From contig JAUIBL010000008.1 of assembly GCA_030428355.1 (NCBI GenBank), positions 1 to 64,000 on the forward strand: a stretch of DNA of 64,000 nt, read 5' to 3'. Positions 37,043 to 45,429 of this stretch are shown here, piece by piece. This DNA is from Alphaproteobacteria bacterium. GTDB taxonomy: Bacteria > Pseudomonadota > Alphaproteobacteria > Rhodobacterales > Rhodobacteraceae. Every line of letters starts with the position of its first letter. Position 1 is the stretch's first letter. The notes beneath the pieces were generated by a model. It searched no databases. It saw only the letters and a list, made by a program, of their open reading frames with translations, and had not been told where the DNA came from. A program made the position numbers and the translations under genes.

Positions 37043-38307
37043 GCGGCGAACTCCGTCTTGATCCGCTCGAGCATGTCTCGCAGGAGTATGGCCAACTGCA
37101 TTTCGGCACCGAGAACGTAATCGGCGAGAGCGACATCCTCTTCCAGCAGCGACAAGATCCCCATATTGAGTGCGGTTTCATCGTCTCCCGAACTTAGGGC
37201 GCGCAGGAACGCGGCCGACGGAAGACGTCCGGCAAACGCCTGATCCAACGCTGCCGTCGGGATCATCGGTTTCGGGCGCGCCGAGCGTGTCAGCGCAGCA
37301 ACAAGCCAATGCGGCGCGCCAGCCTTTGCATCGGGCGCAAAAGCCGTGACCTGCCGGTCACGTGGCCCAAGCCAGCGTGCGGGATGTCCATCCAGCGGCG
37401 ACCCGGACCAAAGCCTGTGCGGCCCCGGTTTCACATGGCGGAATGTCAGCGCGCGCAAGTCCGCTCCGATTTGGGTCCGGACCAAACGCCCTGTCTTCAG
37501 CGCAGATCCCCCCACATGGACCAGCCGTTCTTGTGGCAGGCATCCTGTCTCAAGCAACGTCCCGAGCGCGGCCACGTCTTCGGCTGCCAGGTCCCAGACC
37601 GGCGTGGCAATGTCGGCGGGGAATTCCGAATGGATCAACAGACCCGCAGCGGCCTGTGGATGTCTCGGCCCCGTCGTGACCACCCTCAGACGCGGCGCAT
37701 CCTTTGTGTCCACAAGCACCGGACCGGGGGCCTGACAGAGGATCAGAGGGCCATCCGTCAGCCATGACAGCGCGCGACACCCACGCCGAAAGGCGTCTTC
37801 GTGACCCTCCAATGCCCGTCGGGGATCGGGTGCGTGTGGGCGCGTGTCACTTGCCGATATGAAGATCGCCGTAGGCCGCTCTGATGCGTCCGGCATACCG
37901 CCAAAAGGCCGCCGACCTATCCGAGGCCAGAACCCTGTGCGTTGCATCAGCCGGCGCAAGCCGACTTCAGTTTGGGCATCTGCCGTGTCATGGATGACAT
38001 GGTCTCCGCCGTCCTCGCGGAAGATCACGATTTCGGACAGTCTATGACCACTCATGAGGTCGATCCGCGCCACGCGCCCCGGCATCGGCGCGACGAAACA
38101 GATGTCGGGTTGCTTGCTGTGGTGGGCCACCGGCGCGCCTTGCGCGACCAGATCACCGTCTTCGACCAGTATCGCAACGCGGGGTGCGGTGCCCGTCTGG
38201 GGTCTCAGACCGGCCTCCTCGGTTGTGATGTCCTCGACATCCTGCGCCTCATCAAGCGCGGGATACGCAGGAACCATGAGGCCGGATCGAAAACCAAGCT
38301 GAGACAT
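37039..38307 (-). CDS. nqrA: Nqr-type complex subunit A
   Basis: A 422-residue cytoplasmic subunit of the NqrA/RnfC-like family, first gene of the operon. Recognisable are the N-terminal barrel-like part (LRPQTGTAPRVAILVEDGDL, APVAHHSKQPDICFVAPMPGRV), GGSALKTGRLVRTQIGADL, and the C-terminal helical part ending LLRDMLERIKTEF. The similarity to Vibrio NqrA is moderate, in keeping with a divergent branch. It has no Fe-S cysteine motif. It lies 119 bp from the start of the divergent cytochrome gene, with a CRP/FNR-type site between them. Confidence 0.88.
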   Translation of the reverse strand: MSQLGFRSGLMVPAYPALDEAQDVEDITTEEAGLRPQTGTAPRVAILVEDGDLVAQGAPVAHHSKQPDICFVAPMPGRVARIDLMSGHRLSEIVIFREDGGDHVIHDTADAQTEVGLRRLMQRTGFWPRIGRRPFGGMPDASERPTAIFISASDTRPHAPDPRRALEGHEDAFRRGCRALSWLTDGPLILCQAPGPVLVDTKDAPRLRVVTTGPRHPQAAAGLLIHSEFPADIATPVWDLAAEDVAALGTLLETGCLPQERLVHVGGSALKTGRLVRTQIGADLRALTFRHVKPGPHRLWSGSPLDGHPARWLGPRDRQVTAFAPDAKAGAPHWLVAALTRSARPKPMIPTAALDQAFAGRLPSAAFLRALSSGDDETALNMGILSLLEEDVALADYVLGAEMQLAILLRDMLERIKTEFAA

Positions 38308-38341
38308 GCATCTTTTCTAGCACAGGGCTGCGACGCATTGT

Positions 38342-38355
38342 TTGATCTGCCGCAA
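38342..38355. promoter_or_regulatory. CRP/FNR-family binding site candidate
   Basis: TTGATCTGCCGCAA lies in the 119-bp region between nqrA and the pentahaem cytochrome gene. It fits the family core TTG-N8-CAA: the left half TTGAT is the FNR/FnrL type and the right half CGCAA the NnrR/Dnr type. A site here would let oxygen or nitric oxide sensing control both transcription units. No -10/-35 pair was identified with confidence. A single 6-base core can occur by chance, so this remains a candidate. Confidence 0.35.
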
Positions 38356-38426
38356 ACTGCGAAGCGCTGCTACATGCTAGGCTGATCGGTGAATTCCCCG
38401 TTGTCGCCAACACCGGAGTAGTCGCG

Positions 38427-39599
38427 ATGCTGTTTCAAAAAAGAAAGCACATATCAATTCTGGCCGTAGTGTCCTGTGCCTTATTGCTGGTCGAGGCCCA
38501 TTCCGTCTCTGGTCAGACCCAATCCGTCGATGCGTCGGATGCAACTGTACCCTTTGCCCTGCCGAAATCCGGGCCGTTTACCCCGTCCGATATCGAAATC
38601 AAGAACGATCAGTCCATCACCGACTGGTTCCGGTCGGCACATGCGGATGCCGCGGCGCGCGCCTTCAGTCATTGGGATGGGGAAGAAGAGATCAACAAGG
38701 TCTGCGCAACCTGCCATTCCGGCGAGGGGTTCCGCGATTTTCACGGTCTGGATGGCACGGCCGCCGGCAGTGTCGAGGGACCGATCAACACCGGTGGTGT
38801 GGTCGATTGCGGCACCTGTCACAACGCGGGCCTGTCCGAGATCAAGGAAGTGGCCTTTCCCAGCGGCCTACTGCATCCGGTGCAAGGGGTCGAGGCGTCT
38901 TGTATGACCTGCCACCAAGGCAGAACAGCGGGCATCACCGTGTCCACTGCGGTGGCCGATCTCGAGATCGACACCCCCAACCCGGAGCTGCGCTTCATCA
39001 ACCCGCACTATGCCACCGCCGCCGCCACTTGGCTTGGCGGGTATGGAGGTTCGGGCTACCACTACGACGGAAAGGAATATTCCGGTCGTTTCTTCCATGC
39101 ACGTCCTGTATCAAGCTGCGTGTCCTGCCACGAACCGCATACGCTTGAGGTCGCGTTCGAACCCTGTCTGACCTGCCATCAGGCCAACGCACCCGAAGAG
39201 ATCCGGATTGCCCGCCAGAGCTATGATGGCAGCGGCGACACGACAAAGGGTATCCGTGCGGATATTCAGGCAAATGCCGCAACCTTGATGGAGATGATCA
39301 AGGCCTACACGGCCGATGTCGCAGAGGCTCCGGTGATCTATGACGGAACGCGCCACCCCTATTTCTTTGCCGACGCCAACGGTGACGGTGCGATCGACGA
39401 TAGCGACGGGCGTCCCGTCGTTTATAGTGCGTGGACACCTCGCAGCCTGCGCGCGGCCTACAATTGGAAGCTGGTCACCGCCGATCCTGGAAACTATGCG
39501 CACAATCCGCCTTACATGCTGGAATTGCTTTATGATTCCATTGAAGATCTGAGCGTGCCGCTTGGTATCGATATGCAATCGCTTGGTGTGCTTCGATGA
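38427..39599 (+). CDS. Periplasmic pentahaem cytochrome c
   Basis: A 390-residue exported protein with signal peptide (ISILAVVSCALLLVEAHSVS) and five CxxCH haem-binding motifs at residues 93-97, 128-132, 159-163, 231-235 and 247-251. A conserved block INPHYATAAATWLGGYGGSG, with YHYDGKEYSGRFFHA, separates haems 3 and 4. The C-terminal 130 residues lack haem motifs but carry an EF-hand-like Ca2+ loop at 316-327 (DANGDGAIDDSD). It is divergent from the nqr operon and probably co-regulated with it. It could exchange electrons with NqrC in the periplasm, which is inference. I know of no functional study of this cytochrome type. Confidence 0.88.
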   Translation: MLFQKRKHISILAVVSCALLLVEAHSVSGQTQSVDASDATVPFALPKSGPFTPSDIEIKNDQSITDWFRSAHADAAARAFSHWDGEEEINKVCATCHSGEGFRDFHGLDGTAAGSVEGPINTGGVVDCGTCHNAGLSEIKEVAFPSGLLHPVQGVEASCMTCHQGRTAGITVSTAVADLEIDTPNPELRFINPHYATAAATWLGGYGGSGYHYDGKEYSGRFFHARPVSSCVSCHEPHTLEVAFEPCLTCHQANAPEEIRIARQSYDGSGDTTKGIRADIQANAATLMEMIKAYTADVAEAPVIYDGTRHPYFFADANGDGAIDDSDGRPVVYSAWTPRSLRAAYNWKLVTADPGNYAHNPPYMLELLYDSIEDLSVPLGIDMQSLGVLR

Positions 39600-39671
39600 C
39601 TTGCTCGCGTCGTTTCAGGCAATGTGCTGTGGCGATCCGGTTCGAAAGGACTTGAACGGTTTTCGAGGAGG

Positions 39672-39700
39672 CTTGGCAGATCTTCTTACCATATGCCAAG
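39672..39700. terminator. Hairpin downstream of the cytochrome gene
   Basis: CTTGGCA (39672-39678) and TGCCAAG (39694-39700) form a 7-bp perfect stem around a 15-nt loop, in the 126 bp between the convergent cytochrome and motE genes. No T-run follows on either strand, so terminator activity is uncertain. Confidence 0.3.
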
Positions 39701-39725
39701 TCTGGCTGTCTTGGAAGTCATGCCT

Positions 39726-40322
39726 TCACTCCAAGGGAATGTCCGCGTTGCGACCTGCCAGTTCGACGCTGATTTCATAAGCCTTTTCTGCGGTCATTCC
39801 CGCCATGATCCGCGCTGCGTTGTCAGCGGCCATGCGCCCCAGAAAACCCGCCGCAAACGTGGGATCCATCTGTTCGAACAAGGCGGCGGCCTGCTTCGGT
39901 TTCATGTTTGCGTAGACCGATGTAAGCTGTGACAGGTCCTCTTCGGCTGCGGAGGCCGCCAGCGATATTGTCTGGCGCAGGCTTGTTTCGGCCCTTTCAA
40001 GTTCTTCCAATTCGGCGTCGATCGCGCGTTCCGCTGCCGTCAACATCGCTTCGCGTTCCTCGATTTCGGCCTCGCGCGCAATCAGAAGGGCCTCACGATC
40101 CTTGATGGCCGTCAAGGCTGCGGTCAGCGTGTCTGGACGCGCGAGATCCATCGAGTTTTCCTGCACCGGTTCTGCCGCGGCGTCTTCGCTCGCAATGGCC
40201 TGACCCGCCTCGGTGGCGAGGCGCACCGCTGCCGACAACAGCATTAGGGTGCCGATGATGACGAGCGTGCCTTGTTTGCCGCGCCACGCATTGCTTTTAC
40301 CGGTTCGACTGCGATGTTTCAT
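39726..40322 (-). CDS. motE: MotE-like flagellar chaperone (MgtE N-domain)
   Basis: A 198-residue protein with a short N-terminal membrane anchor (GTLVIIGTLMLLSAAVRLAT), a coiled-coil region (about residues 70-120, rich in Glu, Ala and Arg) and a C-terminal MgtE intracellular N-like domain (SVYANMKPKQAAALFEQMDP, FAAGFLGRMAADNAARIMAG). This is the layout of MotE, which assists the MotC motor protein in rhizobia. It overlaps the upstream small membrane-protein gene by four bases and forms a unit with it and fliL. The motor protein MotC is not in the window. Confidence 0.75.
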   Translation of the reverse strand: MKHRSRTGKSNAWRGKQGTLVIIGTLMLLSAAVRLATEAGQAIASEDAAAEPVQENSMDLARPDTLTAALTAIKDREALLIAREAEIEEREAMLTAAERAIDAELEELERAETSLRQTISLAASAAEEDLSQLTSVYANMKPKQAAALFEQMDPTFAAGFLGRMAADNAARIMAGMTAEKAYEISVELAGRNADIPLE

Positions 40323-40678
40323 CCCGCGCCCCCCGAATGTCTTGAGAAAACAGGCCCGTTAGGAACGTGTGCCGTTGACCCCTTGGCAGAGACCGGGGGC
40401 AGATCGTGCAAGGATGCGACCATCAATTCAAGGCGTTTGGCGGCATCCTCGGCGCGGGTTGTCAGATCTTCAAGACTGTCGGTTGAATGCGCCGCAACCT
40501 GCCGTGCGCTGTCGAGGGTGGATTGCAGGTCTGCCACCTGCGACGACAGCACAGCCACGGCTGCTCCCACGCCATTCTCGAGGTCCGTAAATCGCGTCAG
40601 CCGTCTTGAGAGAACGAAACAGTACAGCCCGGCACCAATGGCCCCTGCCCCTAACAGAATATCGGCTATCATTTCCAT
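40319..40678 (-). CDS. Small membrane protein of the flagellar cluster (possibly DUF6468)
   Basis: A 119-residue protein: one N-terminal membrane helix (IADILLGAGAIGAGLYCFVL), a predicted coiled coil (about residues 33-95: DLENGVGAAVAVLSSQVADL, then alternating Ala/Leu/Arg/Glu) and a Pro/Ser/Gly tail. Proteins of this size and place occur in alphaproteobacterial flagellar gene clusters and may correspond to DUF6468, from memory. Its function is unknown. It stands between fliL (9 bp away) and motE (4-bp overlap), pointing to a role near the flagellar motor. Confidence 0.6.
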   Translation of the reverse strand: MEMIADILLGAGAIGAGLYCFVLSRRLTRFTDLENGVGAAVAVLSSQVADLQSTLDSARQVAAHSTDSLEDLTTRAEDAAKRLELMVASLHDLPPVSAKGSTAHVPNGPVFSRHSGGAG

Positions 40679-40687
40679 CGTGACCTC

Positions 40688-41185
40688 TTAATTCAAGATG
40701 AACTCTGTCACGAGCAGACCGTTTGCCTTGCCAAGACCGACAACCATGACGATCCGCCGAAACATCTGCAGGCGTATCTTGAACAAGGCTCCGGGCCCTT
40801 CAATGTCCTGCACCGACAAGGCCCGCAGATACCCGTTCAGAACGTCCTGAATGCGCGGCATCAGGAATTCGACATCTTTTCGGTAGGCTGCTGGCACCTC
40901 GATCTGGCCGGAAAAGCGCAAATGGTCGTTTCGTCCGCCTGGTGGAAGGGTGATCACCAGTGCTGGTATCTCGACAAATGCCACATCCGGCCTGCCGGGT
41001 GGTGTGTCCTGATCCGGTTTGACTGCAGTTGTGCCTTCTCCCAAAGGCAGCAGGTCGAATGACACGGCAAGAAAGCCTACGGCCGTGCCTGCACAGAATA
41101 GCAGAATCGAAAGAAGTCCCCCAAGCTTCGAGGCCTTTTTCGACGGCTCTGCTGCCGCGGGATCGAGAGGTTCTGCCGTTGCCAT
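40688..41185 (-). CDS. fliL: Flagellar basal-body-associated protein FliL
   Basis: A 165-residue single-pass inner-membrane protein: short cytoplasmic N-terminus, membrane helix (LGGLLSILLFCAGTAVGFLA), and a periplasmic FliL domain (FVEIPALVITLP, LRFSGQIEVPAAYRKDVEFL, MPRIQDVLNGYLRAL) ending in the family-typical VTEFILN. It surrounds and supports the stator units of the flagellar motor. ATG 41183-41185 is taken as start; the TTG two codons upstream is possible. The gene is divergent from fliF across 120 bp that must hold both promoters. Confidence 0.9.
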   Translation of the reverse strand: MATAEPLDPAAAEPSKKASKLGGLLSILLFCAGTAVGFLAVSFDLLPLGEGTTAVKPDQDTPPGRPDVAFVEIPALVITLPPGGRNDHLRFSGQIEVPAAYRKDVEFLMPRIQDVLNGYLRALSVQDIEGPGALFKIRLQMFRRIVMVVGLGKANGLLVTEFILN

Positions 41186-41306
41186 GGTCAATCCATTTCT
41201 TGTCCATGGGATTCTTTTACGGCGCAGGCACTAACTGATTGTTAACGCGATCGCGCAATATTGGCTCCCATCAACGAAACAGGATGTTTTGGGAGCGGAG
41301 GAAAAG

Positions 41307-42905
41307 GTGCAGAACATACTGCCGATCTGGAATGGCCTTTCAAACACACGACGTGCGGTGGTGATTGGTGCAACGATTGCGATCTTTCTCGCGATTCTGG
41401 GCATGTCGCGGCTGATTGTGCAGCCGCGCATGACGCTGTTGTACTCCGGGCTCGATCCTGCCGCTGCTGGTGAAGTGATTCAATCACTGCAGCAAAAGGC
41501 GATCCCGTTCGAGGTGCAGGGCACGTCGATATTCGTATCTGCAAACCAGCGGGATCATCTGCGCCTGACTCTTGCAAACGAGGGGCTTCCGGCGTCGTCC
41601 GGCCAGGGTTACGAACTGCTGGATACGCTGACAGGTTTCGGCACGACATCCCAGATGTTCGATGCCGCCTATCTGCGTGCCAAGGAAGGAGAGCTGGCGC
41701 GGACAATGGTATCTTCGCCTGATGTCCTGTCGGCCCGGGTTCACATCGCGACGGGCAGCGACAACCCGTTCCGCAGGGACCTCGCGCCAAGTGCCTCTGT
41801 GCATGTGACGGCCCGGTCTGGCGCTCTTGACCGGCAACAGGCGCAGGCAATTCGCTATCTTGTTGCGTCTGCCGTAGCCGGATTGCCCCCCGAGTCGGTG
41901 TCTTTGATCGATTCGCAACTCGGATTGCTGTCAGACAACGGTGAGACAGCGGGGTCGGCGCGTGACGGCGAGCGGGGCGATATTCTCAGAGATCGCGTTC
42001 TGCGGCTGGTCGAGGCTCGTGTCGGGCGCGGCAATGCCGTAGTCGAAGTCAGTATCGATTCCATCACGGATTCGGAATCGATTGTGGAACGTCATTTTGA
42101 TCCCCAAAGCCGGTTCGTCATAAGTTCCGACAGCGAAGAGCGGTCGGATCAATCCGAAAACGCGGGGCCGGGCGCAGTGACCGTCGCGTCAAACCTGCCA
42201 GATGGCGAGGCCGCGGGCACCGGTTCGGAAACGCGTCAGACTGCGGAAACCCGAGAGCGGCTGAATTTCGAAGTTTCGCAGACAACCCGTGAAATCCTGA
42301 AAGCTCCCGGAGCGATCCGGCGTTTGACCGTTGCCGTCATGGTAAACGGGTCGGTCCAGACCGATGCACAAGGTTCCGCAGTCTTCGTGCCTGTTCCCGA
42401 AGAGGAATTGGCCGCCCTGCGCGATCTGGTGGCATCGGCTGTCGGCTTTGATGAAACACGTGGTGACGTCATCACATTGAAATCGCTGTCTTTCGAACCG
42501 GTCGAACCGCACGGGTCCCTCCCGTCAGAGCCGCGCTGGTTTGCAGGTCAGATCGACCCGATGGGGCTTGTACAGCTTTCGGTATTTGCGCTTGTTGCCC
42601 TGATTCTCGGCGTTTTTGTTCTGAGACCAATTTTCGCGTCTGGCCGACGTTCATCGACTGTGGACGTGCCGCCCATCCGGTCGGTCTCTGAATATGGAGG
42701 CGACATTCCGGTCCTGAATGGAACGATCGAACCGGATACCGAAGATGGTCTTCCGGTTCTGATGGATCGAACTGACACAGTGGGTCCGCAAGGCGCAGAG
42801 GACGCAGTTGCTCGACTCAGGTCGCTGATCGAAGAGCGTCGCAGCGAAACCGTCGAAGTGCTCCGAAGCTGGCTCGATGATCCGAGACCGGAGGATGCGC
42901 GATGA
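41307..42905 (+). CDS. fliF: Flagellar MS-ring protein FliF
   Basis: A 532-residue MS-ring protein with two membrane helices, one near residues 16-36 (VVIGATIAIFLAILGMSRLI) and one near the C-terminus (LVQLSVFALVALILGVFVLR). Between them are the ring-building motifs (YSGLDPAAAGEVIQSLQQKA, PASVHVT-like segment) and a low-complexity periplasmic stretch. The extreme C-terminus (EDAVARLRSLIEERRSETVEVLRSWL) is the FliG-binding helix. The GTG at 41307 follows GGAGG and gives MQNILPIWNGL; a TTG at 41289 is the alternative. It anchors the rotor and export gate. Confidence 0.92.
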   Translation: MQNILPIWNGLSNTRRAVVIGATIAIFLAILGMSRLIVQPRMTLLYSGLDPAAAGEVIQSLQQKAIPFEVQGTSIFVSANQRDHLRLTLANEGLPASSGQGYELLDTLTGFGTTSQMFDAAYLRAKEGELARTMVSSPDVLSARVHIATGSDNPFRRDLAPSASVHVTARSGALDRQQAQAIRYLVASAVAGLPPESVSLIDSQLGLLSDNGETAGSARDGERGDILRDRVLRLVEARVGRGNAVVEVSIDSITDSESIVERHFDPQSRFVISSDSEERSDQSENAGPGAVTVASNLPDGEAAGTGSETRQTAETRERLNFEVSQTTREILKAPGAIRRLTVAVMVNGSVQTDAQGSAVFVPVPEEELAALRDLVASAVGFDETRGDVITLKSLSFEPVEPHGSLPSEPRWFAGQIDPMGLVQLSVFALVALILGVFVLRPIFASGRRSSTVDVPPIRSVSEYGGDIPVLNGTIEPDTEDGLPVLMDRTDTVGPQGAEDAVARLRSLIEERRSETVEVLRSWLDDPRPEDAR

Positions 42906-43504
42906 CGTCTCTGGCGATGTATCTGGAAGATTTCGGGAACCCAGTTTCAGGGGTGGCAAGCCTGACAATGTCTGACGAAACGCTTGAAGCCGAGCGTCTT
43001 GAAGCCTTTGACAAGGGTTATCGGGCAGGTTGGGACGACGCCATCAAGGCAAAGTCCGACGAGGGGGCGCAGCTTGCAGACGGCGTGGCCCAATCGCTCC
43101 AGGACCTGTCCTTCACCTACCATGAAGTGCATGCTCAAATCCTGTCCAACCTGGGACCTTTGTTCGATGAAATTCTGGCGAAAATGTTGCCCGCCCTGGC
43201 ACAGGAAACCCTTGGGGCGCATGTGTCCGACCAGCTTGCAGGCCTTGCCCGTGACATCGGCAAGGTTCAGGTCGAAATATCTGTCGCGCCCGGTGCCGGG
43301 GATCAAGTCTCACAGTTGATCGGTGCCGCTGCGACAAGTCTGCCGATTTCAGTGATCGAATCCGCCAGCGTTCCGAACGGACGTGCCGACATGCGTTTGG
43401 GAGGTAAGGAAATCACCATCGACCTGTCGCAGGTCTCGGCGCAGATCCTTGATGCGGTGCGGGCTGTTTTTGACGACCAAACGATGATGCATGCTCATGG
43501 ATAA
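42902..43504 (+). CDS. fliH: FliH-like flagellar export protein
   Basis: A 200-residue soluble protein. It begins with a conserved MTSLAMYLEDFG motif, then FDKGYRAGWDDAIKA, a helical stretch that resembles the FliH glycine-repeat/coiled-coil region, and a C-terminal FliH/HrpE-like domain (ALAQETLGAHVSDQLAGLAR ... GRADMRLGGKEITIDLSQ). It would regulate the export ATPase FliI, which is not in this window. ATG overlaps the fliF stop by four bases and it overlaps fliN by 14. Sequence similarity is weak; position after fliF and before fliN supports the call. Confidence 0.65.
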   Translation: MTSLAMYLEDFGNPVSGVASLTMSDETLEAERLEAFDKGYRAGWDDAIKAKSDEGAQLADGVAQSLQDLSFTYHEVHAQILSNLGPLFDEILAKMLPALAQETLGAHVSDQLAGLARDIGKVQVEISVAPGAGDQVSQLIGAAATSLPISVIESASVPNGRADMRLGGKEITIDLSQVSAQILDAVRAVFDDQTMMHAHG

Positions 43505-43793
43505 CAAGCCCTTGCATTCCGAAGCACGGACATCCGATGCGGCCTTCTCGCATGTTCCGATTGAGATCATGGTCTCGGTCGGTCGTGCAAGGCCCCTCGT
43601 CCGTGATTTGCTGCTGCTCGAGGAAGGGTCCGTCCTGATGCTGGACAAACGTGTCGAGGACCTTGTCGAGCTTTATGTCGGCGACCGTCTGATCGGCATG
43701 GGTGTGCTGGAAATCGCCGAGTCCGGCGAACAGCAAGGCCAGCTTTGTGTGCGCTTGGTCGATGTGAACGATCTGGGGCCATCCGGCGGCTAA
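43491..43793 (+). CDS. fliN: Flagellar C-ring protein FliN
   Basis: A 100-residue SpoA (surface-presentation) domain protein. Visible: VPIEIMVSVGRARPLVRDLL, the LEEGSVLMLDKRVEDLVELY core, GDRLIGMGVLEI and RLVDV, the pattern shared by FliN/YscQ C-terminal domains. It builds the rotor's C-ring and binds FliH. It is slightly shorter than enterobacterial FliN. It starts within the end of the preceding gene (14-bp overlap) and is followed by fliP after 3 bp. Confidence 0.9.
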   Translation: MLMDNKPLHSEARTSDAAFSHVPIEIMVSVGRARPLVRDLLLLEEGSVLMLDKRVEDLVELYVGDRLIGMGVLEIAESGEQQGQLCVRLVDVNDLGPSGG

Positions 43794-43796
43794 GGG

Positions 43797-44525
43797 GTGA
43801 AAAAGCTCGTCCTTATATCTCTTCTGGTCTTCACCGCTGCGACGCATGGTGCATCGGCCCAAAGCCTGTCCCTTGATTTTGGCGATGGCGGATCGATCAC
43901 GGCCACGACGCTTCAGTTGATCGCCCTGATCACCGTGCTGAGCATCGCGCCCGGCATCGTGATCATGGTCACGTGTTTCCCCTTTATCGTCACCGTGATG
44001 GCGATCCTGCGGCAGGCCATCGGTTTGCAGCAGTCGCCACCCAACATGCTGCTCGTCAGTATCGCGCTTTTCCTCACGTTTTTCGTGATGGAGCCTGTTC
44101 TGATCGAATCTTGGGAGAAGGGGATCCAGCCCCTCCTGAACGAGGAAATCGAGGTAGACGAGGGGTTTGAACGCGGGTTTCAACCGTTTCGCGTGTTCAT
44201 GGCCGCGCAGGTCAATCCCGAAACCTTTGCAACAATGGCGCGGATTCGAAGCGATCTGAACCTCACGGAGCCAAGCCCCGACACGCCGCTTTCGGTTTTG
44301 GTGTCCACGTTTCTGCTTTCGGAACTGTCGCGGGCATTTCAGGTCGGATTCCTGATCTTCCTGCCCTTCCTGATTATCGACCTCGTCGTCGCGGCGGTTC
44401 TGATGTCGATGGGGATGATGATGGTTCCCCCGGCAATCGTCTCATTGCCATTCAAACTTGCGTTCTTTGTCGTGGCGAACGGATGGGCACTGGTGGCCGA
44501 AAGCCTTGTCCGGTCTTACCAGTAG
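43797..44525 (+). CDS. fliP: Flagellar export-gate protein FliP
   Basis: A 242-residue polytopic membrane protein with a cleavable signal (LVLISLLVFTAATHGASA) and four membrane helices. Family motifs: SIAPGIVIMVTCFPFIVTVM, LRQAIGLQQSPPNMLL, LLSELSRAFQVGFLIFLPFL and IDLVVAAVLMSMGMMMVPPA. It forms the core of the export gate with FliQ and FliR, neither of which follows here. The start is GTG at 43797, 3 bp after fliN. The stop is 2 bp from the convergent extensin-like gene, leaving no room for a separate terminator. Confidence 0.95.
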   Translation: MKKLVLISLLVFTAATHGASAQSLSLDFGDGGSITATTLQLIALITVLSIAPGIVIMVTCFPFIVTVMAILRQAIGLQQSPPNMLLVSIALFLTFFVMEPVLIESWEKGIQPLLNEEIEVDEGFERGFQPFRVFMAAQVNPETFATMARIRSDLNLTEPSPDTPLSVLVSTFLLSELSRAFQVGFLIFLPFLIIDLVVAAVLMSMGMMMVPPAIVSLPFKLAFFVVANGWALVAESLVRSYQ

Positions 44526-44527
44526 CG

Positions 44528-45421
44528 TCAGCGACAGAACGCTCCGCCACGGTGCCGCGCCGTGTCGAAATGAAAATGATCCTTGTGAAACCGGTCCGAG
44601 TCCGGGCCGAGAACGGTTCCGAAAATGCCACAGGCGCGCTGGTGCATCTGGCGAAGCATTGTGCCGGTTCCGCGCCGGTTCCAGTCCTGCAAAAGGGTAA
44701 TCTCGGTACCGTCGCGCAGACGGAAACCGGAAATGTCGATGGCGCGACCTTTCCCATGTTCGCTGATCTTTGCGCCCGGCTGATTGTTGCGTGTGCGGCA
44801 GGCATAATGCGCCGCAACTCTGATCTGGGAAAGGCCGCCGCCCGCATTGCCGATGGCGGGCTTCACGCCCTGATCGACCCATTTCTTGAAAGCCGCGGCT
44901 GTCGTGCAATCCATCAGGGCCTGTTGGCTCAGGGCGATCCCCGAAACCGCGCGGATCTTGACGGCCTCCTCGATTCCGCAGGCTGCAATCCGTCCGGGCA
45001 CAAAACCGACGAATTCGCCCTGGAGTCCCGGATCGCCGCAAACGGCCCCTTTTGCACGCTCCCGACGCTGTGCCATCGCTTTCTGGATCATGGAGTCGGG
45101 TCGAAGAATAGGTCGCAGCGACCAGCCGGTCGCTTGCGGGGACACCGCAGCAAAAGCCCGCGACATCAGGGTCGTTTGGCTCTCCAGCGCGCGTTGGAAG
45201 CCGGGGTCGGCCCCTGTCTCGAATTGCCGGGTCAATTGCCGGACAAGTGCTGCCTCCAGAAGTGCTGGACGCGCCACAGGCCGCATGTTCCGGAGCGATG
45301 CGGTCGCAGGTTCCGCTGTGTTGTCAGCCCGTGCAACGGGCCGGAGAGATGTATCGGGGGCCGCAAGCGCCGCACCTGCCGTCACGACCCAGACACACAC
45401 CAGAACACTCGTTAACCGCAT
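44528..45421 (-). CDS. Extensin-like C-terminal domain protein, exported
   Basis: A 297-residue exported protein: signal peptide (LTSVLVCVWVVTAGAALA), a variable Arg/Pro-rich region with two RPVAR repeats, and a C-terminal extensin-like domain (about residues 120-297). The domain has KISEHGKGRAIDISGFRL and DRFHKDHFHFDTA, resembling the His/Asp metal-binding pattern of M15-type D-Ala-D-Ala peptidases, plus several Cys likely to form disulfides. A periplasmic cell-wall role is plausible but unproven. It begins 8 bp after the tyrC stop and is probably the last gene of the map-hisC-tyrC unit. Confidence 0.8.
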   Translation of the reverse strand: MRLTSVLVCVWVVTAGAALAAPDTSLRPVARADNTAEPATASLRNMRPVARPALLEAALVRQLTRQFETGADPGFQRALESQTTLMSRAFAAVSPQATGWSLRPILRPDSMIQKAMAQRRERAKGAVCGDPGLQGEFVGFVPGRIAACGIEEAVKIRAVSGIALSQQALMDCTTAAAFKKWVDQGVKPAIGNAGGGLSQIRVAAHYACRTRNNQPGAKISEHGKGRAIDISGFRLRDGTEITLLQDWNRRGTGTMLRQMHQRACGIFGTVLGPDSDRFHKDHFHFDTARHRGGAFCR

Positions 45422-45429
45422 CCGTCACC

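Noticed and set aside
38308..38426. Possible riboswitch or small RNA in the nqrA-cytochrome gap
   Set aside because: No extended stem set or conserved motif is visible; only the CRP/FNR-type box stands out.
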